Of a stretch of DNA of 64,000 nt, positions 53,481-62,541 are shown piece by piece. The stretch lies in the NCBI GenBank assembly GCA_019637175.1, contig JAHBWD010000007.1:124001-188000 (forward strand). Direction: 5' to 3'. The notes under the pieces were generated by a model. That model did not search any database and had not been told where the DNA came from. It saw only the letters and a program-made list of their open reading frames with translations. This DNA comes from Labilithrix sp. (GTDB lineage Bacteria > Myxococcota_A > Polyangia > Polyangiales > Polyangiaceae). The position numbers and the translations under genes are program-made. Within the stretch, counting starts at the first letter, position 1, and every line of letters begins with the position of its first letter.

Positions 53481-56012
53481 GTGGACGGATCGGTCGAGCG
53501 AGTCGGCGGCTATCGCGTCGTTCGGCGACTGGCCACCGGCGGGACGAGCGAGGTGCTCCTCGCCAAGGCCGAAGGCCCGCACGGCTTCGAGCGCTCGGTC
53601 GTCCTCAAGCTGCTGCTCACGCAGTACACCCACGAGGTCGAGTTCAAGCAGATGTTCGCCCGGGAGGCCGCCGCCTACGCGCGCCTCGCCCACCCGGCGA
53701 TCGTCCGGCTCTACGACTTCTTCGCCCACGGCGAGCAGCTCGTCATGGTGCTCGAGTACATCGACGGGCCGCCGCTCAACCGCCTTCGAGGCATGCTGCG
53801 CGCCGTCGGGCAGGCGCTCGACGACGGCACCGCGATGTACGTCGCCGGCGCCATCTTCGACGCGCTCGCCGCGGCGCACGCCGCGACCGACGAAGACGGC
53901 ACGCCGACGCCGGTCATCCATCGCGACGTCAACCCGTCGAACGTGCTCATCCCCTGGGACGCGCAGATCAAGCTCGCGGACTTCGGGATCGCCAAGGTCA
54001 CGGGCGTGACCCACGAGAGCACCGCCGGGCTCATCAAGGGCACCTACGGGTACATGGCCCCCGAGCAGGTGAAGGGTGAGCCGGTCACGCCGCGCGCGGA
54101 CGTCTACGCGGGGGCGATCGTGCTCTGGGAGCTGCTCACCCAGCGCAAGGCGTTCATTCGCGGGGCGCTGCCCGAGATCGAGGTGCTCCAGGCGATGGCC
54201 GAGCCGCGCATCGTCTCGCTCGACGTCTTGCGGCCCGATCTCGACAAGAGCCTCCGCGACGCCGTCAAGCGCGCGCTCGAGCCCCGCCCCGAGAGGCGCA
54301 CGATCACCGCCGAGGAGATGGTCTCGGTGCTCAAGGCGCTCGTTCCTTCGGACGGCGGTCGCGAGAAGCTCGCGCGCGCGCTCGCGCTCGTGCGTCACGA
54401 GCCGAAGCCGGCGCCGACGAGCATTCCGCCGCCGATGCCGGGCGCGATCGCGCGCGGCGACGATCAGCCGACGGGGAAGGTCTTCCCGAACAAGCCCGCG
54501 CCGCCGCGGCCGCTCGTGCGCGCCGCACCCGCGCCGCGCCCGGCGGCAGGCGCCTCCGCCTCCGGCGTCGCCCGCAAGACGGCGCCCTACGGCGCGCCGG
54601 CCGCGCCGCTGCCGAAGGTGAGCCCGCCGTCGCGTCCTTCGGACGGCGCGCTGCCGGCGAGCTCGCCCGCTTCGTCCCAGCGGTCGCTCCCTCCGAACGC
54701 GGTCTTCGACTCGCTCGTCGAGCCGCCGGAGCTCGTCGCGAAGACCGGGCGCGACAGCGAAAAGCTGCGCCTCGGCACGCCGCTCCAGGCGATCGCCCCG
54801 GGTCGATCGCTCGGCGACGCGATCGACGAGATCTTGGGGAGCGTCCCCAGCGACATCCCGCCGGGGATCCTGAGCGGCGATCCGCCACGCCCCGATTCTC
54901 CGAAGCCTCCGAGGGTCGAGAGCCTCCAGCGCACGCTCGAGAGCCCCGTGCACCTCCCTCCTCCAGGCACGCGTACGCACGAGCGCGCGATCGGCGAGCT
55001 GCCGAAGGCGCCCGCGCCGATGAGCGTGACCGCGCCGCTCGCGGCACCCGTGGCGACGCCCGCCGATCCGGTCGCGCTCGATCGCACGCTCGCGATGGAG
55101 CGCCGCCCGGAGCCTCGGGCGCCGTCGGTCGCGGAGATCGCCGCCGCGGAGAGGCCCACCGAGCGGCCGCCTCCGCATCTGCAGGTGGCCGCGATCGCGG
55201 AGTCAGCCCAGCCCGGCGTCGCAGGTCCGCCGGCGCCCTCGATGATCGGGCCGCCGTCGACGGAGAAGATGGTCGCGCTCGGTCCGCCGCCGCTGCCGCG
55301 CGTCGCGAGCGGCGGAGGCGTCGCGGGGACGCCGACGCCCGTGGTGGAGATGCCCGCGGCGGGCATCGCGGCGAGCGTGGCTCCGTCGTCGCCGCCGGCG
55401 AACGCGAGCACGACGATCCCGCCCGCGCATGCGGGCGCCGCGAGCCGTCCTCCGCCGAAGCGAAGTGCGGGCGCGATCGTCGCGATCCTCGCGCTCCTCG
55501 TCGTGGCGATCGGCGCAGGCGGCGCGGGCGTCGCAGGCTACCTGCGATGGCAGAAGGGCCGCGCGGCCGCGACCGCGGCGACGGCGCTGCCGATCGCGAG
55601 CGTCGTCGTCGCGCCGAGCGCCGCGAGCGACGTCGCGCCCGCGCTCTCGGTCGCGGCGTCCGTGGCTCCGGCGCCGCCTGCGTCGGCGTCGGCTCCTCCT
55701 GAAGTGGCGCCGCCGTCCGCGAGCACGGCGCCGAGCGCGGCGCCGAGCGCGGCCCCCAGCGCGGCCGCGAGCGTCGCGCCGAGCGCGGCGGCGTCTTCCG
55801 CCGCCGAAGACGTCCCGGCAGGCATGGGCCGCGTGAACACCGCGGGCGCCGTCGCCGGCAGGCGCATCTTCGTCGACGAGCGCGTCGTCGGTCAGACGCC
55901 CGAGGCGGTGCTCGTCAAGTGCGGGACGCGCGCGATCAAGGTCGGCAGCAGCGGGTTCACCCAAACGATCGACGTGCCGTGCGGCGGCGAGGTCGCCGTC
56001 GGCGACAAGTAG
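53481..56012 (+). CDS. Membrane-anchored serine/threonine protein kinase
   Basis: An 843-residue Hanks-type kinase. The kinase domain spans residues ~8-280: ATP-loop LATGGTSEVLLAKA, catalytic VIHRDVNPSNVLI (HRD 147-149) and DFG at 167-169, TYGYMAPEQVKG activation end. About 370 residues of Pro/Ala/Ser-rich linker follow. One transmembrane helix (about 655-680, SAGAIVAILALLVVAIGAGG) leads to an extracytoplasmic C-terminus with low-complexity Ala/Pro/Ser repeats and a PEGA-like end (AGRRIFVDERVVGQTPEAVL). The HRD loop reads DVNPSN rather than DLKPEN. Start GTG 53481. Targets unknown; TerB and SNF2 upstream are possible partners. Confidence 0.93.
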   Translation: MDGSVERVGGYRVVRRLATGGTSEVLLAKAEGPHGFERSVVLKLLLTQYTHEVEFKQMFAREAAAYARLAHPAIVRLYDFFAHGEQLVMVLEYIDGPPLNRLRGMLRAVGQALDDGTAMYVAGAIFDALAAAHAATDEDGTPTPVIHRDVNPSNVLIPWDAQIKLADFGIAKVTGVTHESTAGLIKGTYGYMAPEQVKGEPVTPRADVYAGAIVLWELLTQRKAFIRGALPEIEVLQAMAEPRIVSLDVLRPDLDKSLRDAVKRALEPRPERRTITAEEMVSVLKALVPSDGGREKLARALALVRHEPKPAPTSIPPPMPGAIARGDDQPTGKVFPNKPAPPRPLVRAAPAPRPAAGASASGVARKTAPYGAPAAPLPKVSPPSRPSDGALPASSPASSQRSLPPNAVFDSLVEPPELVAKTGRDSEKLRLGTPLQAIAPGRSLGDAIDEILGSVPSDIPPGILSGDPPRPDSPKPPRVESLQRTLESPVHLPPPGTRTHERAIGELPKAPAPMSVTAPLAAPVATPADPVALDRTLAMERRPEPRAPSVAEIAAAERPTERPPPHLQVAAIAESAQPGVAGPPAPSMIGPPSTEKMVALGPPPLPRVASGGGVAGTPTPVVEMPAAGIAASVAPSSPPANASTTIPPAHAGAASRPPPKRSAGAIVAILALLVVAIGAGGAGVAGYLRWQKGRAAATAATALPIASVVVAPSAASDVAPALSVAASVAPAPPASASAPPEVAPPSASTAPSAAPSAAPSAAASVAPSAAASSAAEDVPAGMGRVNTAGAVAGRRIFVDERVVGQTPEAVLVKCGTRAIKVGSSGFTQTIDVPCGGEVAVGDK

Positions 56013-56040
56013 TCAGCCTCGTTCCGGCACGCCCGAAGGC

Positions 56041-56060
56041 GCGCGCCCTTTAGGGCGCGC
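56041..56060. terminator. Hairpin with stop codon in its loop
   Basis: GCGCGCCC/GGGCGCGC around the loop TTTA. The loop bases 56050-56052 are the stop codon (TAA on the minus strand) of the SGNH gene. It lies between convergent genes and could terminate both. Confidence 0.6.
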
Positions 56061-56742
56061 CCGCGTCGGCCGCGGGCGCCGCGCGGAACACGGCCCAGAA
56101 GCTGTTCGCCCAGTCGGCCCCGCCGCGATCGGTCGGGTGGATGCCGTCGCCGGCGCGCTGGAGCTTCAGGCTGCTCGAGTCGAAGAACTTGCACGGCGCG
56201 ACGTTGTCGCGAAGCACCTGGACGATCCCCGTGTCCGGCTTCCACGTCGGCGGGCCCATCCACCAGCACTCTCGGTTACCGATGCGCTTCACGATGCTCT
56301 GGACGTTCGCCGCCATCGACGCCGGGTAGGGGACGAAGACGTCGTTGGTCCCGAGCGTGACGATGACGATGTCCGGATGGTGCTTGGCGAGCAGCTCCTT
56401 CAGCTTCGAGCTCTTGTCGTAGCTGATGATCGACTCGCTCACCTTCGAGTCGCGAACGAGCTTCGCGCCCTCGGCCGCGAACTTCTGCTCGAGCGCGCGC
56501 GTGAGGCCCCATTGCCCGCCGACCATCGAGTCGCCGACGTGCAGCACCGTCTTGCCCGCGAGCGGCGGCGGCGAAGGCGCCTTGTCGGCGCCCGCGTCGG
56601 CCTCCTCGATCGCGGTCGCGAGCATGATCGTCGCCGTGCCCACCGGCACCGGCGCCGGCGCGGTCGTCGCGCCTTCTGCGGCGTGGTGGCGAGAGCACGC
56701 GCTCGCGCAGAGCCACGTGACGACACCCCAGATCGCGCGCAT
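56050..56742 (-). CDS. Secreted SGNH/GDSL-type hydrolase
   Basis: A 230-residue exported enzyme. The signal peptide (MRAIWGVVTWLCASACS) may be lipidated at Cys. The SGNH blocks appear in order: block I LHVGDSMVGGQWG with the catalytic Ser, a Gly in LAKHHPD, block III GTNDVFVPYP (Asn) and block V GDGIHPTDRG with catalytic Asp and His. Such proteins hydrolyse esters on lipids, glycans or peptidoglycan. Position and signal point to the periplasm or outer surface. ATG 56742 was chosen because it provides the signal peptide; upstream in-frame starts would overlap the next gene. Confidence 0.82.
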   Translation of the reverse strand: MRAIWGVVTWLCASACSRHHAAEGATTAPAPVPVGTATIMLATAIEEADAGADKAPSPPPLAGKTVLHVGDSMVGGQWGLTRALEQKFAAEGAKLVRDSKVSESIISYDKSSKLKELLAKHHPDIVIVTLGTNDVFVPYPASMAANVQSIVKRIGNRECWWMGPPTWKPDTGIVQVLRDNVAPCKFFDSSSLKLQRAGDGIHPTDRGGADWANSFWAVFRAAPAADAGAP

Positions 56743-56791
56743 CGGCCCTCTTATGACAGACGGCGATCGACTCGTCGAGATTTCTGGCGCG

Positions 56792-57730
56792 CTACGGAGC
56801 GACGTCGGCGCAGCAGCGGAAGCCGGTCGAGTAGTCGTGGTACCAGGCTTTGTGGGCGTCGGCGACGTAACCACAGCCGTCACCGAGCTGCGTGACGTCG
56901 AGGTAGTAGCCGCCCTGGAACGTGCCGGCCGGATCGTCGACCCACTCGTGGAGATTTCCGACCATGTCGTAGACGCCGTAGCCGTTGGTGCAGCCTTCGT
57001 GCGATCCCGTCTCGGCGAGCGCGCCGGGCACCTGGTTGAGGCGCGGATCGTTCATCTTGTCGAACGTCCACGCGCTGCCCTGGGCGATCTCCGCGCCGAA
57101 GTACAAGCTCATGCCGCTCTTGCCGTTGTCGTTGCACGTGCCGGGCGTGCGCTCGTTCGCGTAGCCGAACTTCTTGCTCTCCGGGCCCTTGCACGCGGTC
57201 TTCCACTCGGCGCGCTTGCAGAGGCGCTTGCCCGAGCGGCCGCAGGCCTCGATCGCTTGCTTTTCGTTGATGTAGCCCTGGGGATAAACGCCCTTCTCGC
57301 TCACCGCGCGGACGACGTGTCCCTCGACCGGGAGGTAGTAGGGCCAGGCCTGCTCGCGTCCGTCGGGCATGATCTCGACGAGCGACGCCTCGTACTTGTC
57401 GACGCAGAAGCGGTCGTCGATGCTCGCCATGTCCGGCGGGCAGAGGCCGTTCATCGGCAAGGGGCGGTCGCCGGCGGCGAGGAGCTGCTCGACCGGCGTG
57501 TCGGCCGTCGTCGCGAAGCTCAGGCGCGGAAGACCCGCGGACGTGAGCTGCGCCTCGGAGGCACGCTCCGAGAGACTCGGCCTCGCCGTACGCCCCATGA
57601 GGCTGGCCGATCCGAACCCGACCCCGCCCAGCACCTCACGCGCGCAGCCGACGCCTCCCATGAGGAGGGCCGCCGCCGAGGCGCACGCGATTGCAGTGAT
57701 AAGCCAAGCCGGGTGGGGGGACTTCTTCAC
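56792..57730 (-). CDS. Formylglycine-generating-enzyme-like (SUMF1) secreted protein
   Basis: A 312-residue exported protein. The N-terminus (ITAIACASAAALLMGGVGC) is a signal peptide with a lipobox-like GVGC. After a ~65-residue linker, the FGE-sulfatase domain is evident: CPPDMASIDDRFCVDKYEAS, KRLCKRAEWKTACKGPESKK, YGVYDMVGNLHEWVDDPAGT and HDYSTGFRCCADVAP. The domain is close to the family core (about 220 residues). True FGE needs specific cysteines; which of those here would count is uncertain, and many paralogues only bind. The start GTG 57730 has a perfect GGAGGTGA ribosome-binding site upstream. Confidence 0.85.
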   Translation of the reverse strand: MKKSPHPAWLITAIACASAAALLMGGVGCAREVLGGVGFGSASLMGRTARPSLSERASEAQLTSAGLPRLSFATTADTPVEQLLAAGDRPLPMNGLCPPDMASIDDRFCVDKYEASLVEIMPDGREQAWPYYLPVEGHVVRAVSEKGVYPQGYINEKQAIEACGRSGKRLCKRAEWKTACKGPESKKFGYANERTPGTCNDNGKSGMSLYFGAEIAQGSAWTFDKMNDPRLNQVPGALAETGSHEGCTNGYGVYDMVGNLHEWVDDPAGTFQGGYYLDVTQLGDGCGYVADAHKAWYHDYSTGFRCCADVAP

Positions 57731-57733
57731 TTC

Positions 57734-57741
57734 TCACCTCC
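57734..57741 (-). promoter_or_regulatory. Strong ribosome-binding site of the FGE-like gene
   Basis: Minus-strand GGAGGTGA, complementary to the 16S 3' end, stands 3 bases from GTG 57730, with further purines between. It decides the unusual GTG start. Confidence 0.6.
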
Positions 57742-57942
57742 GGCAGGTCGTTCCCCAGGAGAACCCGGGGACCGCGTACAGGGCTACGCGTCCCTGGGGA
57801 TACAGTGACCCAGGGGGGTCGGCCAACCCCAATCGACCTCGGAGACGAAAAAAATTCAGCGTCGCGCGCGAGTAAGTGCTCGTGAGATATGAGTTTTTGG
57901 TCGCAATAACGCACGCTTGAGCTGCAACGCTGACGTGACGGT
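57742..57942. promoter_or_regulatory. Intergenic region with an A/T-rich patch
   Basis: About 200 bases between two minus-strand genes. A distinctly A/T-rich patch at ~57847-57912 (with poly-A and poly-T runs) is the likely promoter area of the FGE-like gene, and could also help end transcription of the uracil-DNA glycosylase gene. No exact boxes can be set. Confidence 0.4.
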
Positions 57943-58689
57943 TCAGAAACGGCCTGGCTCCGCCTCCGCGCGCGCCCGCCGGAGAATCCGGTCGAACATC
58001 GCGGGCGTGAGCCTTCCGGTCTGCGTGTTCTGCTGGCTCACGTGATAGCTCCCGAGGAGCAGTGGGCCGTCGGCCAAGCGCACGCACGCGCCGTGTGCGA
58101 ACTTCGGTCGCGGTCGCGGGATCGCGACGCCCGAACGCGCGCGATGATCGAGCCACGCGTTCCACGCGATCGAGCCGAGCGCGAGGACGACGCGTGGCGA
58201 GAGGAGCGCGAGCTCGCGATCGAGCCACGCGACGCCGCATCGTTCGATCTCGTCGGGCGCCGGACGATTCTCCGGAGGCACGCAACGGACGGCCAGTGTG
58301 ACGTAGACACCACGCAACGAAAGACCATCTCCTCGGTGCTCGCTCGTCGCTTGGTTGGAGAGGCCGGCGCGGTGGAGCGCTGCGTAGAGGAATTCGCCCG
58401 AGCGATCTCCGGTGAAGACGCGACCTGTCCGGTTCGCTCCGTGCGCGCCCGGCGCGAGGCCGACGATCACGAGCGGCGCGCGAGGATCGCCGAACCCGGG
58501 CACGGGCCTGCCCCAGTAGGTCTCAGCGACATAGCGCCGCCGCTTCTTCGTCGCGACGGCTTCACGATGCGCCACGAGCCGAGGGCAAGCGCGACACTCG
58601 ACGAGCGACGCGCTCAGCGCGTCGAGCGTAGTAAAATGCCGCTTACCTGTCGGGGGTTTTCGGCTCGATTCTCTTCCCTGAGGGCTCAT
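57943..58689 (-). CDS. Family 5 uracil-DNA glycosylase (UDGb-like)
   Basis: A 248-residue DNA-repair enzyme that removes uracil and similar deaminated bases. The signature of the UDGb family is clear: GFGDPRAPLVIVGLAPGAHG, then NRTGRVFTGDRSGEFLY, and near the C-terminus SYHVSQQNTQTGRLT (HPS of the family is HVS here). Cys residues (ECRACPRL, VRCVPPEN) fit the 4Fe-4S cluster ligands of this type; four are needed, and CxxC is present. The ATG at 58689 overlaps by one base the assumed start of the divergent lipase gene. Cytoplasmic. Confidence 0.92.
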   Translation of the reverse strand: MSPQGRESSRKPPTGKRHFTTLDALSASLVECRACPRLVAHREAVATKKRRRYVAETYWGRPVPGFGDPRAPLVIVGLAPGAHGANRTGRVFTGDRSGEFLYAALHRAGLSNQATSEHRGDGLSLRGVYVTLAVRCVPPENRPAPDEIERCGVAWLDRELALLSPRVVLALGSIAWNAWLDHRARSGVAIPRPRPKFAHGACVRLADGPLLLGSYHVSQQNTQTGRLTPAMFDRILRRARAEAEPGRF

Positions 58690-59948
58690 TGCACCGTCTC
58701 TACCTGTCACCCGGGATGTTCGGGTTCGGCAAGCTCGCAACGTACGACTACTTCGCCCACGTCGAGCGCGCGCTGACGAAGCGCTTCGCCGACGCCGGCG
58801 AGAAGCTCGAGACCCACGTCGTCGACGTCGCACCCACCGCGTCGATCAGGCGGCGCGCGGTCCGCCTCGCCGAGCTCGTCGCGCGGACGTCCGACGACGG
58901 CCGCGGGACGATACACCTCGTCGGTCACTCGACGGGCGGGCTCGACGCGCGCCTCGTCGCGTCGCCGTCCGCCCACCTGCCGACGGCGCGGGAGAGCCTC
59001 GCGTGGCTGCCGCGCCTCCGCAGCGTGAGCACGATGAGCACGCCGCACTACGGAACGCCGCTCGCAAGCTTCTTCGCGACGGTGAGCGGGCAGCGCATGC
59101 TCTACGCCGTGAGCGCGCTCACCTTCATCGGTCTGTCGCTCGGCGCGCCGCCGCTCGCCGCCGCGAGCGCGCTCGTCGTCGCGATCGGTCGCATCGATCG
59201 CGCGCTCGGGATCGAGCTGCGCGTCCTCGACCGCACGACCGACGGCCTGCTCCGCGCCCTCGAGCCGGCGACGAGCCACGAGGTGCGGATGTACCTCGAC
59301 GCGATCCGCAAGGATCAAGGCGCCGTCATCCAGCTCACGCCCGAGGCGATGGATCTCTTTCAGGCGGGCGTCGAAGACCGCGACGGCGTCTTCTATCAGT
59401 GCACGTGCGCGCACGCGCCGGCGCCGTCGGCGTCGGTCTTGGCGCGCTCGCTCGCGAGCCCCTGGCGGGCGCTCTCTTCGGCGCTGTTCACGACGATGTA
59501 CGGGATCACGGCGCGCTACGACGAGCGCTATCCCTGCGCCGCGTCGTCGCTGCCGGAGCAGGCGGAGCGCGAGCTGCTCCGCGCGTTCGGCAGGCTGCCG
59601 GGCGCGCGCGCCAACGACGGCGTCGTTCCCGTGCTCTCGCAGATTTGGGGGAAGGTCGCGTGGGCGGGGTACGCCGATCACCTCGACGTCCTCGGCCATT
59701 TTCCCGGGCCCACGACGTCGAAGCCGTTGTGGAAGAAGCTCCTCGATCGCGGCATGGGCGGTGCCGTGGATCCCGAAGAAGCGGCGCGCCGCGCGGAGCA
59801 GGCCGCCGCCCGAGGCGGCATGGCCCCCGACGCCGGCGCCGACGGCCGCCACGTCGACTGGCTCCGGAGCGGGGCGGGCTTCGACGAGGGCGCGTTCTCC
59901 GGCCTGATGGATGCGCTGGCGACGGGGATCCTCGCCGCGTGCACGTAG
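58689..59948 (+). CDS. Alpha/beta-hydrolase, lipase/esterase-like
   Basis: A 419-residue enzyme. The nucleophile elbow is GRGTIHLVGHSTGGLDARLV with GHSTG (about residue 80). An oxyanion segment (LSPGMFGFGKLATYDYF) resembles triacylglycerol lipases. Acidic and His partners are likely in GARANDGVVPVLSQ and YADHLDVLGHFPG. No signal peptide is evident. Start TTG 58689 overlaps the divergent glycosylase start; ATG 58716 (MFGFGKLA) is the alternative but would remove part of the oxyanion region. Its substrate is unknown. Confidence 0.88.
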   Translation: MHRLYLSPGMFGFGKLATYDYFAHVERALTKRFADAGEKLETHVVDVAPTASIRRRAVRLAELVARTSDDGRGTIHLVGHSTGGLDARLVASPSAHLPTARESLAWLPRLRSVSTMSTPHYGTPLASFFATVSGQRMLYAVSALTFIGLSLGAPPLAAASALVVAIGRIDRALGIELRVLDRTTDGLLRALEPATSHEVRMYLDAIRKDQGAVIQLTPEAMDLFQAGVEDRDGVFYQCTCAHAPAPSASVLARSLASPWRALSSALFTTMYGITARYDERYPCAASSLPEQAERELLRAFGRLPGARANDGVVPVLSQIWGKVAWAGYADHLDVLGHFPGPTTSKPLWKKLLDRGMGGAVDPEEAARRAEQAAARGGMAPDAGADGRHVDWLRSGAGFDEGAFSGLMDALATGILAACT

Positions 59949-59955
59949 CGCGCCG

Positions 59956-61323
59956 TCAATCGGCGTAGCCGAGGAAGCTCACGTCGGCGTACGGCTTCGC
60001 GCCGTTGCCGAAGGCGCACGCGACGTCGCCCTCGGGCGTCGCGAAGGTGAAGCCGCTCGAGCGGAGCGGCGGCTCGCCCGCGAGCGACAGCTTCGTCCAC
60101 GCCTCGCGGCCCGGCTCGAGGGCGAGGACGAAGAGCCCCGGCTCGGTCGTCCGGCCGTTGCTGGTGCCGCCGAAGACGAAGAGGCGCCGCCCGATCGGAT
60201 CGTGCATCGCGCAGCCGTTGCGGCGGCCGGGCGGGGCCTCTCCGGTGGGCGCGAGCTTCGTCCACGCCGGCGGATCGGCCTCGAGATCGAGCGCCCACGC
60301 GTCTTGCGCGGCGTTGACCGGATCCGCGGCGTCGACCGGGAACTGCGCGCCGCTCCAGACGACGAAGCGACGCGACTCGGTGTCGAACGCGGTGAACGAG
60401 CCGTAGCGCGGGCTCGGGGCCTTGCCCTCGACCTTCCGCCACGTCGCCGTGTCGCCCTCGACCTTCACGAGCCAGGTGTCGTCGAGCGCGTCGTCGGTCG
60501 GGACGTCGGTGAAGCCGCCGAAGACGACGAGCTGATCGCCCTTGGCGTCGTAGGCGATCGCGTGCAGCTGACGCGGCGGGCCCGCGCCCGCGCTCGTGAG
60601 CCGCGTGAACGTCTTCTCGGCGTCGCCGAGATCGACGCGATAGAGATCGCCCTCGCTCTTCGACGTCGCCTCGAAGCCCGTGTAGCCGCCGTAGGCGTAG
60701 GCCTTCTTCGTGCCGGGGATGGGCGCGACGCGCCGTGATCCGCCGCCCGGAGGCGCGTCGCCCGTCGGCGTCCACGGCGTCCACGCGCCGGTCGACAGAT
60801 CGAGCCGCCAGGAGTCGTCGATCGGCTTGAACTGGGGGCTGTAGCCGCTGCCTTGCAGCATGAAGACGGCCTTCGCCTCGGCATCGACGAAGAACGCGCC
60901 GTGCTCGCGCGTCTGCGGACCGCCCGCGTCCCAGGTCACGCGCTTGCGCCACGACAGCTCGTGCGTACGAATCGCGGGCGTGATCGTGACCTTCTGCGCG
61001 CGCGCGTCGACGAGATCCACGCCGACGACCGGCGCGTCGAGCCCGTAACCGGCGCGGACGAGCAGCGTTCCACGCCAGGAGCCGCCGGTGGCCTCGCCCC
61101 CGACGATCTCGGCCTCGACGCCTTCGGCGAACGCGGTCACCGTGAGCTTCGCGGCGTCGTCCGTCCGCACGTCGATGGGGATCGCGATCGAGCGGCCCGC
61201 GTACAAGTCGATCGACGCGGGCGCGTCGACCCACGCGGGCGGAGGCGGCGGCTCATCCGGCGTGGAGGAGCACGCGGCGGCGACGGCGACGAAGCCGAGG
61301 AAGGGAACGAGGGGCGAGCGCAT
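59956..61323 (-). CDS. Kelch-repeat lipoprotein
   Basis: A 455-residue exported protein. The signal peptide MRSPLVPFLGFVAVAAAC is followed by a Pro-rich linker. An immunoglobulin-like segment may come first (about residues 40-125, SIAIPIDVRTDDAAKLTVTA). Residues ~130-450 contain Kelch-type blades: KKAYAYGGYTGFE, DQLVVFGGFTDVP, RRFVVWSGAQFPV and RRLFVFGGTSNG, at ~50-60 residue spacing. The propeller probably binds a ligand on the cell surface. ATG 61323 was preferred over ATG 61341 for the signal. It is convergent with the lipase gene, 7 bases away. Confidence 0.85.
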   Translation of the reverse strand: MRSPLVPFLGFVAVAAACSSTPDEPPPPPAWVDAPASIDLYAGRSIAIPIDVRTDDAAKLTVTAFAEGVEAEIVGGEATGGSWRGTLLVRAGYGLDAPVVGVDLVDARAQKVTITPAIRTHELSWRKRVTWDAGGPQTREHGAFFVDAEAKAVFMLQGSGYSPQFKPIDDSWRLDLSTGAWTPWTPTGDAPPGGGSRRVAPIPGTKKAYAYGGYTGFEATSKSEGDLYRVDLGDAEKTFTRLTSAGAGPPRQLHAIAYDAKGDQLVVFGGFTDVPTDDALDDTWLVKVEGDTATWRKVEGKAPSPRYGSFTAFDTESRRFVVWSGAQFPVDAADPVNAAQDAWALDLEADPPAWTKLAPTGEAPPGRRNGCAMHDPIGRRLFVFGGTSNGRTTEPGLFVLALEPGREAWTKLSLAGEPPLRSSGFTFATPEGDVACAFGNGAKPYADVSFLGYAD

Positions 61324-61440
61324 CGGCGGGCCGCAAAGCATACGTCGTGCCCCGCACCAAAACCCTGGTTTTCAAGGGGGGCGAAGGGAGATGTATGCCA
61401 CGCTACATCGCGGAAGCACCCCGCGGCGCGCGGCTGGCCG

Positions 61441-62541
61441 TCAGTCGGCTGACGGACCAGGCAGGCTCGCGTAGACCGCCTCGTAGCCCTGCCTCATCGC
61501 GTCGATCGAGTAGCGGGCGACGACGTTCCTTCGGGCGCGCTCGCCGCGTCGGCTCACCTCGTCGGGCCGCTCGATCGCTTCGGCCATCACCCGCGCGAGC
61601 GCGTCGGCGCTGCGGCCGTGCGCGAGCCAGCCGGTGTCGCCGTCGCGCACGATCTCGGGGACGCCTCCGGTCGGCAGCGCGACGATCGGGCGGCCCATCG
61701 CCATCGCCTCGAGCAGCGCGATGCCGAGGCCCTCGGCGCGGGCGCTCGAGAGGCCGACGCTCGCGGTCGCGATCGCGTCGCGGACGTCGCCCGCGAAGCC
61801 TCGGAAGCGGACGCGGCGCGCGACGCCGAGGCGCGACGCGAGCTGCATGAGAGGGCCCGCCTGATCGCCTTCGCCGACGACGTCGAGCTCGGCGCGAGGA
61901 ACGAGCGCGAGCGCCTCGAGCGCGATGTCGAGGCCCTTGCGGCGGTCGAGCCTGCCGAGCGCGATGAACCGGACGGCGCCGTCGGGCCTCCCGTCGGGAG
62001 CCGGCGCGGGCGCGAAGCGATCGACGTCGACGCCGTTCGGCACGACGCGCGCGTCGATCCACGAGGCCTTCGCGCGGGCCACGTCGCGCACGTGCTCGCT
62101 GATGCAGACGACGGCGTCGGCGCGCTCGAGCGACCAGCGCGAGAAGGGCCAGCAGCTCGGATCGTCGTAGACCCGCGTCGAGTGCTCGGTGCGCACGATC
62201 CGCGCGCCGTGGTGGAGCGCCGCGCGCGTGCCGAGCACCTGCGAGGCGAAGGTGTGAAGATGCACGACGGCCGCGCGGCGATCCCGCAAGACGCCGCAGA
62301 GCCACCCGACGTCGTGGGGACCGAGCGATCGCGACAGATACGAGAGCGGGCCCTCGCGCACCGGCCCGCGGTCGTCGAGCGCGACGCCGGCGTCGCGCAG
62401 CATCGCGCGGAGCTGCGGGTTCGGCGTCAGGAGCGCGACGCTGTGCGCGCGGTTTGCGTCCGAGCGCGCGAGGTCGACGAGCATGCGCTCGGCGCCGCCG
62501 ATCTCGCCGGCCACGACGACGTGGACGACGGCGCCCTTCAC
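61441..62541 (-). CDS. GT4-family glycosyltransferase
   Basis: A 366-residue GT-B enzyme. The N-terminal glycine-rich loop is VAGEIGGAERMLVDLARS. The nucleotide-sugar binding half has PNGVDVDRFAPA, FIALGRLDRRKGLDIALEAL, LDVVGEGDQAGPL and the E-x7-E motif SSARAEGLGIALLEAMAMG. This enzyme transfers an activated sugar to a lipid- or polysaccharide-bound acceptor. GTG 62541 overlaps the upstream flippase stop by 4 bases (GTGA). It is part of a polysaccharide locus that runs beyond the window's right edge. Confidence 0.92.
   Translation of the reverse strand: MKGAVVHVVVAGEIGGAERMLVDLARSDANRAHSVALLTPNPQLRAMLRDAGVALDDRGPVREGPLSYLSRSLGPHDVGWLCGVLRDRRAAVVHLHTFASQVLGTRAALHHGARIVRTEHSTRVYDDPSCWPFSRWSLERADAVVCISEHVRDVARAKASWIDARVVPNGVDVDRFAPAPAPDGRPDGAVRFIALGRLDRRKGLDIALEALALVPRAELDVVGEGDQAGPLMQLASRLGVARRVRFRGFAGDVRDAIATASVGLSSARAEGLGIALLEAMAMGRPIVALPTGGVPEIVRDGDTGWLAHGRSADALARVMAEAIERPDEVSRRGERARRNVVARYSIDAMRQGYEAVYASLPGPSAD

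Noticed and set aside
49398..55178. A 1926-codon minus-strand open frame across the SNF2, TerB and kinase genes
   Set aside because: It runs antisense through three genes with clear domain motifs; the product shows only biased composition. Long antisense frames are expected at this GC.
55730..55795. Tandem short repeats that might be a VNTR or CRISPR-like array
   Set aside because: They encode an Ala/Pro/Ser low-complexity stretch in the kinase's C-terminal part; no spacers or constant direct repeats.
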